DNA of 45,147 nt from Xanthobacteraceae bacterium (GCA_019746355.1 JAIESC010000035.1:1-45147); one strand, 5' to 3'. Counted from the first letter of the stretch, positions 1 through 7,360 are shown. Program-made: numbers and translations. Notes: a model not told the origin generated them from the letters alone.

Positions 1-1506
1 GCCGATCTTCCCGTAAAGGCCAAGCCGGTCGAGTACGTGAAGGTTTGCTCCCTGTATGGTGCGGGCTTCTTCTACATCCCCGGCACCGATATCTGCCTGA
101 AGATCGGCGGCTATGTCCGGTCGGAATGGTCGTACGGCTATGGCCAGAGCATGACCACCGGTCCGTTCATCGGCGCATCCGGCCTCAAGACACGCGTGGA
201 CGGCTCGGCGGATACCAACTGGCGCGTCCGTGCCTACATCAGCATGGATACCCGCCAGCAAACCGCCTATGGCACGTTGCGCACCTACTTCAACTGGGGC
301 GTCAACAGCAACAACGGCGATGGCTTCAACGCCACCCCGAACGCAAACCGCGCCTTCATTCAGTTCGCGGGATTCACGGCTGGCCGCGCGACGTCGTTCT
401 TCGACTTCTACCAGAGTGCGGCCACCGCGTACCTGCCCGAGTGGTCGAGCGACTCCGGCGATCTCGGCCAGGAGGTTTTCGCTTACACTGCGCAATTGGG
501 CAACGGCGTGTCGGCGACGATCTCGGCGGAGAGCCCGACCACTCGCCGTTCGCCTGTTCTGCAAGCCGGCGCCACCCCCACCACAGGTGTCACGGTAACA
601 AACTTTAATCAGTTTGTGACGAACCCCAGCAACGCCAAGCTGCGCGCACCGGACATCGTCGGCAACATCCGTGTCCAACAGGCCTGGGGCAGTGTGCAGG
701 TGATGGCCGCTCTGCATGACGTGAGCGGCGGTTACTACAGCACGGCAGCGGGTGCGACGGGCGCCAGTGGCGGCATCGCTGCCAACCAGAACTTCGGCAA
801 CCCTGAAGACAAGTGGGGCTGGGCCGTCGGTGCGGGCCTCAGGCTCAACGCGCCGATGTTCGGGCCTGGCGACTACTTCCAGGCGCAGGTCGCGTACTCG
901 GAGGGAGCGGCGAAGTATGTCGCCGGACAGCCGAGCGCGGGGGTGTCCATTGTCCCGCCCGCCGGCCAGTACACGCGCGGCTGGGAGGGCGGCTCATCGT
1001 TCGGGTATGGCATCATCAGTGACGGTGTGTACGGCGGGAGCGTTGGAGGTAGAAACGCGACCGACGTGCAACTGACGACCGCCTGGGGCGTGGCCGCGGC
1101 CTACGAGCACTTCTGGACGCCGTCCCTGCGGACCTCGGTGCACGGCGGCTACTTCGCTGTGACCTACAATGCAACCGCGAACGCATATCTCTGCGGTGCA
1201 TGGCTTGCGGGCGTGACGGTTGGAAACAATCCCAACGTGCTCTCGGGCACCTGCAACAACGACTACTCGATGTGGCAGATCGGCTCGCGCAGCCAGTGGA
1301 ACGTCACCAAGGATCTCTACTTGGGCGTCGATGCTGTGTACATGAAGCTTAACACCGCATCCGCAGGCGCCACGGCAAACCTTGCCGCAAGTAGTGCCAG
1401 CGGCACCGCGTTCGCGGGTACCTCGCAACCGGCCGGCGTTCGTACGTTCGAGGACAAGGACGCCGTCGCTGTCCGCTTTCGGGTGCATCGCGACATCCTT
1501 CCTTGA
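1..1506 (+). CDS. Porin (Porin_2 / Bradyrhizobium-type outer-membrane porin), 5' truncated by window edge
   Basis: The reading frame is open from base 1, so the start codon and signal peptide lie outside the window. The first visible residues (ADLPVKAKPVEYVKVCSLYG) match the mature N-terminus typical of alphaproteobacterial porins of the PF02530 type, followed by the conserved GTDICLKIGGYVRSE stretch that opens the first beta strand. The rest is rich in Gly, Ala, Asn, Thr and aromatic residues in an alternating pattern expected of a 16-strand beta barrel. About 501 residues are visible, close to the family's usual mature length. The C-terminus (RVHRDILP) is short of the usual terminal aromatic residue, which is slightly odd for an outer-membrane barrel. 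It would form a passive diffusion pore for small solutes in the outer membrane. Confident as to family; substrate preference cannot be read. Confidence 0.93.
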   Translation, partial: ADLPVKAKPVEYVKVCSLYGAGFFYIPGTDICLKIGGYVRSEWSYGYGQSMTTGPFIGASGLKTRVDGSADTNWRVRAYISMDTRQQTAYGTLRTYFNWGVNSNNGDGFNATPNANRAFIQFAGFTAGRATSFFDFYQSAATAYLPEWSSDSGDLGQEVFAYTAQLGNGVSATISAESPTTRRSPVLQAGATPTTGVTVTNFNQFVTNPSNAKLRAPDIVGNIRVQQAWGSVQVMAALHDVSGGYYSTAAGATGASGGIAANQNFGNPEDKWGWAVGAGLRLNAPMFGPGDYFQAQVAYSEGAAKYVAGQPSAGVSIVPPAGQYTRGWEGGSSFGYGIISDGVYGGSVGGRNATDVQLTTAWGVAAAYEHFWTPSLRTSVHGGYFAVTYNATANAYLCGAWLAGVTVGNNPNVLSGTCNNDYSMWQIGSRSQWNVTKDLYLGVDAVYMKLNTASAGATANLAASSASGTAFAGTSQPAGVRTFEDKDAVAVRFRVHRDILP

Positions 1507-1546
1507 GGCGCCGCTGATGACTGCGCCGTTCTCCTCGTGAACCTCA

Positions 1547-1574
1547 GGCTCCGGCGGCTCCGGCCGCCGGAGCC
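1547..1574 (+). terminator. Hairpin after porin, probable terminator
   Basis: A perfect 11-bp stem (GGCTCCGGCGG at 1547-1557 with CCGCCGGAGCC at 1564-1574) and a 6-nt loop lie 40 bases after the porin stop. There is no T-tract, only CACTGCTTTG after the stem, so it could be a weak terminator or an mRNA 3'-stabilising hairpin. Confidence 0.55.
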
Positions 1575-1608
1575 CACTGCTTTGACACAGCCCTGAAGCG
1601 AGGAGTGC

Positions 1609-1941
1609 ATGGAGGCAGCCATTGTATCCGCCGTCCGAAGACCGCATGCTGCGATCGAGGATGTCCTTCGGCTAGAGCGCGCCGCGCTTGCGGCAAAAAC
1701 CCGGGCGGCACGAGCTGTGCTTGGCCTCAGCCAGCGCCGTTTCGCCGAGCTGATCGGCCTGACGCAGAAGTCTGTTCATCGCATCGAGCACGGCGCCGTG
1801 CATCCCTCGATGCGCACCATCGTCCGCATTGAAAAGTTCTGGCATGAGCACGGCGTGTATTTCGAGGAGACGGCCAATTCAGGCTTCCGCCTTGTTGTCG
1901 ACGCGGCGGTCCTGCGGCTCTTTCCACTTGAGCGCGATTGA
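1609..1941 (+). CDS. Small XRE-like helix-turn-helix transcriptional regulator
   Basis: A 110-residue protein. Residues ~28-75 form a Cro/C1-type helix-turn-helix: ARAVLGLSQRRFAELIGLTQ, then KSVHRIEHGAVHPSMRTI, with the S/Q-R-x-F-A and I-E-x-G features of XRE DNA-binding domains. The C-terminal tail (HGVYFEE...NSGFRLVVDAAVLRL) resembles the short beta segment that follows the HTH in small XRE regulators. ATG 1609 is preceded by GAGGAG five bases upstream; the ATG at 1605 is in another frame and leads to an unrelated product. It sits 103 bp after the porin and 59 bp before the TPR-methyltransferase, in the same direction, so it may regulate either. Two degenerate copies of its 3' half occur at 4197-4265 and 4286-4498. 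Confidence 0.8.
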   Translation: MEAAIVSAVRRPHAAIEDVLRLERAALAAKTRAARAVLGLSQRRFAELIGLTQKSVHRIEHGAVHPSMRTIVRIEKFWHEHGVYFEETANSGFRLVVDAAVLRLFPLERD

Positions 1942-2000
1942 GGCCACTGCAAGGGGGGTATTGACCGCGCGCTCGCGCGGCATCCGCTGGAACAGTTGTC

Positions 2001-4178
2001 ATGGCTCAAAGCAATCGTGAGGCGACCAAAGCGGCAGGGACACACGCTGTTGCAAGAGGGGCTGAATCGGCCGCGGCAGTATTTGCGAGGGCGATACGGC
2101 AGCACCAGCAGGGGCAGTGGTTGGAATCTGCGGCCTGCTGCCGATTGATCCTCGAGCGAGAGCCATCGCATCTTGGTAGCCTCCATCTCCTTGGAGTTAT
2201 CGCCCAGCAGCGCCGAGCCCACAACGAAGCGGCTGTTCATTTTCGGAAGCTTGCGCGGCTCAATCCGAAGCTCCCGGACGTTCATTACCGCCTCGGGCAT
2301 TCGCTGGCAGTACTCGGGCAAATCGACGAGGCGGTAATCACAATCGAACGGGCGCGAGCTCTCGACGGTGCCGGGCAGGGGCGCCGTGTGGGTGAACAAA
2401 TCCCGAATTACGCCTGGACCTACCTCAACCTCGGAAATCTGTGCACGGAGCAACGTCGTCTGCCGCAGGCAGAGATGCTCTACGCTCGCGCGTTGGCCCT
2501 GGCCTCGGATCTTGCAGAGGCGCACAATGGCCTCGGCGTAGCGCTGCTCGCACGAGGTAAGCTCACTGAGGCTTCGGCGTGCTTTGCGCGCGCGCTGGCT
2601 TTAGCCCCCGAGTTGGCCGAGACCTATGCGGATCTGTGCAGAACGCTATTCAGGGTCTGTCCCACCATCAAGGATGTGACGGCGCGAGCCGTCGCTGCGT
2701 GGCCGCAGATGCTCGCGGTGGAGGAGCTTTTCGGGCTGACCGAATTGGCCACTATTGCTGATGATCCGCTGCTGCTCACAATGCTCGAAATGTCACCTGT
2801 GCGGGACTACGATCTTGAGCGCATGCTGACGCTGACCCGCGCGGCGGCATTGTCGAAGATCGCGCAATGCGCAGACGGAGAGTTTGGCAACGCGCCTGTA
2901 CTGCGCTTCATGAGCCGGCTCGCGCAACAGTGCTTTATCAACGAGTATGTGTTTCTGGTGTCGCCCGAGGAGGAGTCGTATCTGGATCGACTGATTCGGC
3001 GCGTTTCCGCGGCGATCGAGTTCCAGGCTGAGATTCCGCCGCTCTGGCTGGCGTTGACCGCAAGCTACGTTTCGCTTGAGACGCTGCCTGGAAGTGAAGC
3101 GCTGCTCAGGCGGTCGTGGCCTGCGGAGGTTGAGCAGCTGTTGACACAGCAGATTCGGCGGGTCGGGCAAGAGCGCGAGCTTCGAGGACGCATACCGCAG
3201 CTAACTGCGATACGGAATGACGTGTCTCTCCAGGTTCGCGAACAGTATGAGGAAAATCCGTATCCGCGCTGGGTGGTCGCGGGTTCCCAGTCTAGAGCGG
3301 AGACGTTGGATGACCTCTTGCATCGGAGGTTTCCGACCGCGCCGTTCCATGGTCTTGGAAAGCCTGATCATCTCGATATTTTGATAGCAGGCTGCGGCAC
3401 TGGTCAGCATTCAATCGCGATGGCACGGGCACTCCGCAACGCCCACGTGTTGGCCATCGATCTGAGTCTTTCAAGTCTCAGCTATGCAATTCGAAAGACC
3501 AGCGAACTGGGCTTGGAAAACGTCGAATATGGTCAGGCTGATCTGATGGAGCTCGCAGGCCTCGGCCGCACATTCGATGTCATCGATGCAAGTGGTGTGT
3601 TGCATCATCTTGCGGAGCCGTTCGCCGGTTGGGAAATCTTGCTTGCGCTTCTGCGTCCGCAGGGCATCATGGCAATTGGGCTCTATAGCGAGGTGGGGCG
3701 ACGTGAAATCGTGGCCGCACAGCAGATGGCAAAAAACGGTGGCGTTCGTCCGGTACCTGACGACATTCGCCGTTGTCGACGCGACCTAATGGCGACGCCG
3801 CTGCGCAGCATCGGCAAATTTCACGATTTCTTCACCGTCAGCGAGTGCCGCGATCTCCTATTCCATGTGAAGGAGCATCGCCACACAATCCCGCAGATCA
3901 AGTCCTTCATGGACAAGCATGGCCTTAGGTTTATCGGGTTCGAGCTGCCTGCGGCCGCCAAAGAGGCCTATCGCCTTCGATTCCCTGAGGACCCGTCCAT
4001 GACGGACCTGGATCGCTGGCATCAGTTTGAGATCGAACACCCAGACACCTTCACGGCTATGTATCAGCTCTGGATGGTTCGTCAGGATCGAAGTGGCGCT
4101 GCCGCGGGCACCTACGCAGTTGGAGACCAAGATGTATGGGCTGCCAGTCAGCTTATCCACCGCGACATCGCTCCTTGA
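2001..4178 (+). CDS. TPR-repeat protein fused to a class I SAM-dependent methyltransferase
   Basis: 725 residues. Residues ~25-200 are tandem TPR units (e.g. ...LGSLHLLGVIAQQRRAHNEA..., ...TYLNLGNLCTEQRRLPQAE..., ...AHNGLGVALLARGKLTEA...). A helical linker follows, and a Rossmann-type methyltransferase domain starts near residue 455. Motif I is ILIAGCGTGQHS (~residues 459-470), followed by an acidic residue after strand 2 (VLAIDLS) and a post-motif FDVIDASGVLHHL. The architecture is common in alphaproteobacteria next to surface-polysaccharide genes, where TPRs are thought to bind a protein or glycan partner; the substrate is unknown. The ATG at 2001 has only a weak GGAA upstream. The last residues (QLIHRDIAP) resemble the porin's C-terminus (RVHRDILP) at protein and DNA level, which may be chance or a recombination scar. 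The gene is bracketed by HTH-gene sequence on both sides. Confidence 0.85.
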   Translation: MAQSNREATKAAGTHAVARGAESAAAVFARAIRQHQQGQWLESAACCRLILEREPSHLGSLHLLGVIAQQRRAHNEAAVHFRKLARLNPKLPDVHYRLGHSLAVLGQIDEAVITIERARALDGAGQGRRVGEQIPNYAWTYLNLGNLCTEQRRLPQAEMLYARALALASDLAEAHNGLGVALLARGKLTEASACFARALALAPELAETYADLCRTLFRVCPTIKDVTARAVAAWPQMLAVEELFGLTELATIADDPLLLTMLEMSPVRDYDLERMLTLTRAAALSKIAQCADGEFGNAPVLRFMSRLAQQCFINEYVFLVSPEEESYLDRLIRRVSAAIEFQAEIPPLWLALTASYVSLETLPGSEALLRRSWPAEVEQLLTQQIRRVGQERELRGRIPQLTAIRNDVSLQVREQYEENPYPRWVVAGSQSRAETLDDLLHRRFPTAPFHGLGKPDHLDILIAGCGTGQHSIAMARALRNAHVLAIDLSLSSLSYAIRKTSELGLENVEYGQADLMELAGLGRTFDVIDASGVLHHLAEPFAGWEILLALLRPQGIMAIGLYSEVGRREIVAAQQMAKNGGVRPVPDDIRRCRRDLMATPLRSIGKFHDFFTVSECRDLLFHVKEHRHTIPQIKSFMDKHGLRFIGFELPAAAKEAYRLRFPEDPSMTDLDRWHQFEIEHPDTFTAMYQLWMVRQDRSGAAAGTYAVGDQDVWAASQLIHRDIAP

Positions 4179-4196
4179 TGATCGCTTCATGGCGCG

Positions 4197-4265
4197 GCCG
4201 ATTTGGGCCTCGGGTTGGCGGTCGACGCAGCGGTGCTGCGTCTCATTCCGCTCGAGCGCGACTTG
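4197..4265 (+). pseudogene. Fragment: 3' end of the HTH regulator, degenerate copy 1
   Basis: In the frame starting at 4197 the translation ends ...LAVDAAVLRLIPLERD. It matches the C-terminus of the HTH regulator at 1609-1941 (...LVVDAAVLRLFPLERD) at about 16 of the last 22 residues. At DNA level 4221-4262 closely follows 1897-1938. There is no upstream HTH domain in frame, so this is a decayed 3' fragment, beginning 18 bases after the TPR-methyltransferase stop. Confidence 0.65.
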
Positions 4266-4285
4266 AAGGCATCGAAAACGGAGTA

Positions 4286-4498
4286 TTGAGCCAGCGCCGT
4301 TGCGCCGCGCGGGTCGGCCTGACGCAGAAGTCCGCTCACCGCATCGAGCGCGGTGCTGTTTGTCCTTCGATGCGTGCCATCGACCGTGCCGAGGAGTCCT
4401 GGCATCGGCGCGCCGTGCCCTTCGAGGGCACGATCGATTCGGGATTCCGCCTGGTCGCCGATGCCGCGGTGCTGGTCGCGCTCTGCTTGAGGGCGCCT
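4286..4498 (+). pseudogene. Fragment: HTH regulator, degenerate copy 2
   Basis: Translation from 4286 reads LSQRRCAARVGLTQKSAHRI... and runs to ...SGFRLVADAAVL. It aligns without gaps to the HTH regulator at 1609-1941, with about 43 identities over 63 residues. It begins in the middle of the HTH, has no start codon of its own in a sensible context, is in a different frame from copy 1, and loses similarity after VADAAVL. It looks like a partial, inactive duplicate. A longer open frame (4136-4609) runs through it, but its ends have no similarity to the regulator. Confidence 0.7.
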
Positions 4499-4651
4499 GA
4501 AGCATCGAAGCCGGGCAATCGACACGTCCGATGGCTGCGCGGTCCACGTCTGCCACTCTTATGCCGTCAACTGCCGGGATGGCTTTGCTGCGCGTTTCCG
4601 GGCGAGTAGCCCGCTTTCACTGGGAGCTAATCTAGCGTGGGCCGGAAAGTG

Positions 4652-5374
4652 ATGGATTGGGCTGACTTCTGGGATCAGGCTCACTGCATCTATGTCAATC
4701 GACGCCATCTCGACGTCCACTATCGCGACATTGCCGACCAGATGCTTGGGCTTCTCCCCAAAGGCGAGCCGCGCGTGCTGGATTACGGTTGCGGTGAAGC
4801 CATCTATTCGGGGCACATCGCCGATTTCACCACCGAGCTGGTATTGTGCGATGCTGCACCGTCAGTTCGGAGCCGGCTTGTTGGGCGCTTCGCGGGCAAC
4901 AGGAAGATCCGGGTGCTGGCACCTGAAGAAGTCAACCAATTGCCCGCGCAATCATTCGATTTCGTGTGCATCAATTCCGTCGTGCAGTATGTGCCGCCAG
5001 ACCGGTTGGCCGGTTTGCTTGGTGCTTGGCGCAGGCTTTTGGCCCCCGATGCGGTATTGCTCATCGCCGACGTCATACCTCCGCACGTTGGTCCATTGCG
5101 TGATGTCGTTGCGCTGCTTCGATATGCGGCGACGAACCGATTTCTGACGGCGGCCATGGTCGGATGTGTTCGAACCGCTTTCTCGTCTTACCGCCAGGTT
5201 CGCAAAGCCGTCGGTCTATCGATATTCACCGAAGCCGAGTTCTTGCAGATATTGGCAGCGAACGGGCTGTTGGCGGCTCGGCAGCGTTTCAACCTTGGGC
5301 ACAATCAGGCACGCATGACCTTTTGTGCCCGGTCAGGCCCGCAGTTGGGCGATTTCGAACAGAGCAGGGGATGA
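4652..5374 (+). CDS. Class I SAM-dependent methyltransferase
   Basis: About 240 residues. Motif I is RVLDYGCGEAIYS near residue 42, with an acidic residue ending strand 2 (LVLCDAAP), then FDFVCINSVVQYV (post-motif II) and a LLAPDAVLLIADVIPP strand/loop. These are the hallmarks of the Methyltransf_11/25 fold. The ATG at 4652 (MDWADFWDQ) was chosen; an in-frame GTG at 4637 would add five residues, and neither has a strong ribosome site (GGAAAG lies close to 4652). It follows the decayed HTH copies and the TPR-methyltransferase, so two methyltransferases lie side by side. The WDQAHCIYVNRRHLDVHY N-terminus is reminiscent of methyltransferases from glycan or lipid loci, but the substrate cannot be read. 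Confidence 0.85.
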   Translation: MDWADFWDQAHCIYVNRRHLDVHYRDIADQMLGLLPKGEPRVLDYGCGEAIYSGHIADFTTELVLCDAAPSVRSRLVGRFAGNRKIRVLAPEEVNQLPAQSFDFVCINSVVQYVPPDRLAGLLGAWRRLLAPDAVLLIADVIPPHVGPLRDVVALLRYAATNRFLTAAMVGCVRTAFSSYRQVRKAVGLSIFTEAEFLQILAANGLLAARQRFNLGHNQARMTFCARSGPQLGDFEQSRG

Positions 5375-5509
5375 ATTTGCCGTACAAACCGGCCTAAGGG
5401 ACCCGTGGTTGGCCGGACTTGTGCATGGACACCAGGTTGACCGCTCAGGTGTTTGCCGTGACAATTCCTCAAAGCTGCCTCCGGCAGGACGGCGGCGAGG
5501 GAGGAAGTC

Positions 5510-6487
5510 ATGCGCCGCCTTGCCACCGCACTTCTGTTGACGCTGCTCGGCTGCGCCGCGGCGCGTGCACAGGACACGGTCAAGATCGTCGTGCCGTTCG
5601 CCGCCGGCGGGCCGGTCGATGCGATGGCGCGGCTGCTTGCGCAGGAGATGCAGGGGCCGCTTGGCACCAGCATCGTGGTGGAGAACCGTGCCGGCGGCGG
5701 CGGCGTGATCGCGGCGGACTCGGTGGCGCGGGCGCCGGCCGACGGCAAGACGCTGCTGATGGGCAGCCAGGGCTCGCATGTCATCACCGCGGTGCTGCAG
5801 CCCCATGTGAAATACGATCCGGCGAAGTCGTTCGACGCGATCGGCATGGTCGGCGCGTCGCCGACGCTGCTGGTCGCCAACCCGCAGCTTCCGTTCAAGG
5901 ACTTCAAGGATCTCGTCGCGCTCGCGAAATCGCGCAACCTCAGCTACGCTTCGGCAGGTCCCGGCACGACGATGCATATCGCGGGCGAGCTCATCAACAC
6001 CGGTGCCGGCATCAGGATCGCGCACGTGCCGTATCGCGGGGTCGCGCCGGCGATTCCTGACCTGCTTGCCGGCCGCCTCGACGTCATTCCGGCCGATGCG
6101 CCGGTGCTGCTGCCGCTGGTGCAGGCCAACCAGGTGCGGCCGGTCGTCGTGCTCGGCGTGAAGCGGCTTGGAGGACTGCCCGACACGCCGAGCGCGGTCG
6201 AGCTCGGCTACACCGAGATGGTGATGGAGAACTGGTACGGTCTCGTGACGCCGGCCGGTGTTCCGCCCGACGTTCTCAAGAAGCTTGAAAACGCCATGCT
6301 CACGGCGGTGAAGTCGGCGGCGATCCAGGAGCATATGCGCAAGGGCGAGATTTCCGGGACGCTGAACGCCAAGCAGTTCGGCGAACGCATCGCCAGCGAC
6401 ATGGCGCGCTGGCGGCCGATGCTGCCGAAACTCGGCATCACCGCGCAGGATGCGCCGGCACCGGCGGCCCCTGCTGCGCCCCGCTAA
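5510..6487 (+). CDS. Tripartite tricarboxylate transporter (TTT) substrate-binding receptor, Bug family
   Basis: 325 residues. A Sec signal peptide (MRRLATALLLTLLGCAAARAQ) leads into VKIVVPFAAGGPVDAMARLL, the family's phosphate/carboxylate-binding loop. The second signature, VVENRAGGGGVIAADSVARAPADGKTLL, and the ...PYRGVAPAIPDLLAGRLD motif complete the Bug fold. A strong GAGGGAGG lies just before ATG 5510. Such receptors capture carboxylates or other small organic acids in the periplasm, usually for TctAB membrane partners, but no tctA or tctB lies nearby, so it is an orphan receptor as is common in this lineage. The stop codon TAA is embedded in a tandem repeat (6485-6550). Confidence 0.93.
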   Translation: MRRLATALLLTLLGCAAARAQDTVKIVVPFAAGGPVDAMARLLAQEMQGPLGTSIVVENRAGGGGVIAADSVARAPADGKTLLMGSQGSHVITAVLQPHVKYDPAKSFDAIGMVGASPTLLVANPQLPFKDFKDLVALAKSRNLSYASAGPGTTMHIAGELINTGAGIRIAHVPYRGVAPAIPDLLAGRLDVIPADAPVLLPLVQANQVRPVVVLGVKRLGGLPDTPSAVELGYTEMVMENWYGLVTPAGVPPDVLKKLENAMLTAVKSAAIQEHMRKGEISGTLNAKQFGERIASDMARWRPMLPKLGITAQDAPAPAAPAAPR

Positions 6488-6550
6488 GCGCCAACGCCTT
6501 TAAGCGCCAACACCTTATATGCACCAAGACCTTATATGCACCAAGACCTT
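6485..6550. repeat. Four-copy degenerate 16/17-bp tandem repeat
   Basis: Copies: TAAGCGCCAACGCCTT (6485-6500), TAAGCGCCAACACCTT (6501-6516), ATATGCACCAAGACCTT (6517-6533) and an identical fourth copy (6534-6550). The consensus is TA-GC-CCAA--CCTT. The first copy contains the stop codon of the Bug receptor gene. Confidence 0.85.
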
Positions 6551-6617
6551 CTGCTGCGGACGTCGGCGGCAGGGTGCCCCGCATTTGCACAGGCAAAAGA
6601 ACATATCAAGAACAAAA

Positions 6618-7004
6618 CTCCGGTTTGCCGTCATGGGCTGACCGGAGACGAAGCGAGCGATGCGCGAGGGCGGGAGAACGTGGCCCGGCTCGCGCTGTCT
6701 CTCAGGTGGAGCGCCGGGAGGCGCCGCACCCTTGCGTCACTGGGGTGCAGCGTGCCTCGCCAGGCGCGCGGCGGACCCGCTGGTCCGCAGGGCCCTACGT
6801 CACTGGGCCCGTCGCCTCCCGGTGCTCCATTCCCTCGTTTCGAGGGGGACGGAAAAAGGGGAAAGGGCGAGCCCGGCAGCCCGAAACGTGAAGTGGCCGG
6901 GACGGCGGAGCGTTGCTTGGCGCGCCGTAGCTCGCACAGTGAGCGAAGGGGACGCGCGCTGTCTTGGCGCACACGGCGAGCGTGGCCCGAAATGCAGTGC
7001 CACG
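6618..7004. other. Hairpin-dense non-coding element upstream of the toxin-antitoxin pair
   Basis: No plausible gene lies between 6488 and 7087; the open frames here are low-complexity Arg/Gly/Pro translations. Instead the stretch is packed with pairing sequences: CTCCGGT/ACCGGAG (6618-6624/6641-6647); GCGCGAG/CTCGCGC (6662-6668/6689-6695) enclosing CGGG/CCCG; the multibranched core at 6707-6829; CCCTCG/CGAGGG (6832-6837/6841-6846); CCCGGC/GCCGGG (6872-6877/6896-6901); and CGTGGC/GCCACG (6981-6986/6999-7004). It could be a structured RNA, a long palindromic repeat of the kind scattered in Bradyrhizobiaceae genomes, or the remnant of one. Transcription and strand cannot be told from sequence alone. 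Confidence 0.6.
6707..6829. other. Cloverleaf-like core: 17-bp outer stem enclosing four hairpins
   Basis: Outer stem: TGGAGCGCCGGGAGGCG (6707-6723) pairs with CGCCTCCCGGTGCTCCA (6813-6829), all 17 positions pairing if one G-U is allowed. Inside, in order: hairpin 1 GCACCC/GGGTGC (6726-6731/6743-6748, 11-nt loop); hairpin 2 CGTGCCT/AGGCGCG (6751-6757/6762-6768, one G-U, loop CGCC); hairpin 3 GCGGACC/GGTCCGC (6771-6777/6782-6788, perfect, loop CGCT); hairpin 4 GGGCCC/GGGCCC (6790-6795/6805-6810, 9-nt loop). Hairpins 1 and 4 both carry CGTCACTGGG (6735-6744 and 6798-6807), running from the loop into the stem. The spacers between stems are only 1-2 nt, so almost every base is accounted for. Confidence 0.75.
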
Positions 7005-7046
7005 GCAAAGCTAGGAGAAGCAAGATTCGCCGTCGGCCTAAAGGCG

Positions 7047-7064
7047 GTGTATTATAATGTACAC
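7047..7064 (+). promoter_or_regulatory. Promoter -10 box inside an operator-like dyad for the toxin-antitoxin operon
   Basis: GTGTATTATAATGTACAC has 5-bp inverted arms (GTGTA/TACAC) around a consensus -10 hexamer TATAAT (7053-7058), 29 bp before the antitoxin ATG. Ribbon-helix-helix antitoxins commonly bind such short dyads to repress their own operon. No convincing -35 box is visible. Inference from position and symmetry. Confidence 0.6.
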
Positions 7065-7087
7065 AATCGACTGCTTCAGGAGTTGCA

Positions 7088-7360
7088 ATGCCGTCAAGTA
7101 CCTTCACCGTGCGCGTCGATACCGCGGTCAAGAAGCGGCTGGAGAAACTTGCCAAGAGCACCGGCCGTAGCCGTTCGTTCCTGACCGCGGAGGCGATCAG
7201 TGAATATGTCGACGCCAACGAGTGGCAGGTCGCAGGTATCAAACGCGCGATAGCATCGATGGACCGCGGCGAGGGCATCAGCCACGATCAGGTTGAGAAG
7301 TGGGTGCGGTCCTGGGGCAGTGACAAGGAAGAGCCGCGGCCCAAGCGCGCGAGGCCATGA
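7088..7360 (+). CDS. Ribbon-helix-helix (CopG/ParD-like) antitoxin
   Basis: 90 residues. The N-terminal FTVRVDTAVKKRLEKLAKST strand-helix followed by GRSRSFLTAEAISEYVD is a classic RHH DNA-binding domain (residues ~5-45), and the charged C-terminal tail is the likely toxin-neutralising part. GGAG lies 5 bases before ATG 7088. The stop overlaps the start of the toxin gene (ATGA at 7357-7360), the usual coupling in type II systems. Expected roles are neutralising the downstream ParE/RelE-fold toxin and, with it, repressing the promoter at 7047-7064. Confidence 0.9.
   Translation: MPSSTFTVRVDTAVKKRLEKLAKSTGRSRSFLTAEAISEYVDANEWQVAGIKRAIASMDRGEGISHDQVEKWVRSWGSDKEEPRPKRARP

Noticed and set aside
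6536..7057. Open frame of 173 codons in the hairpin-dense tract
   Set aside because: Arg/Gly/Pro-rich low-complexity translation, no ribosome site, and the DNA is explained by inverted repeats.
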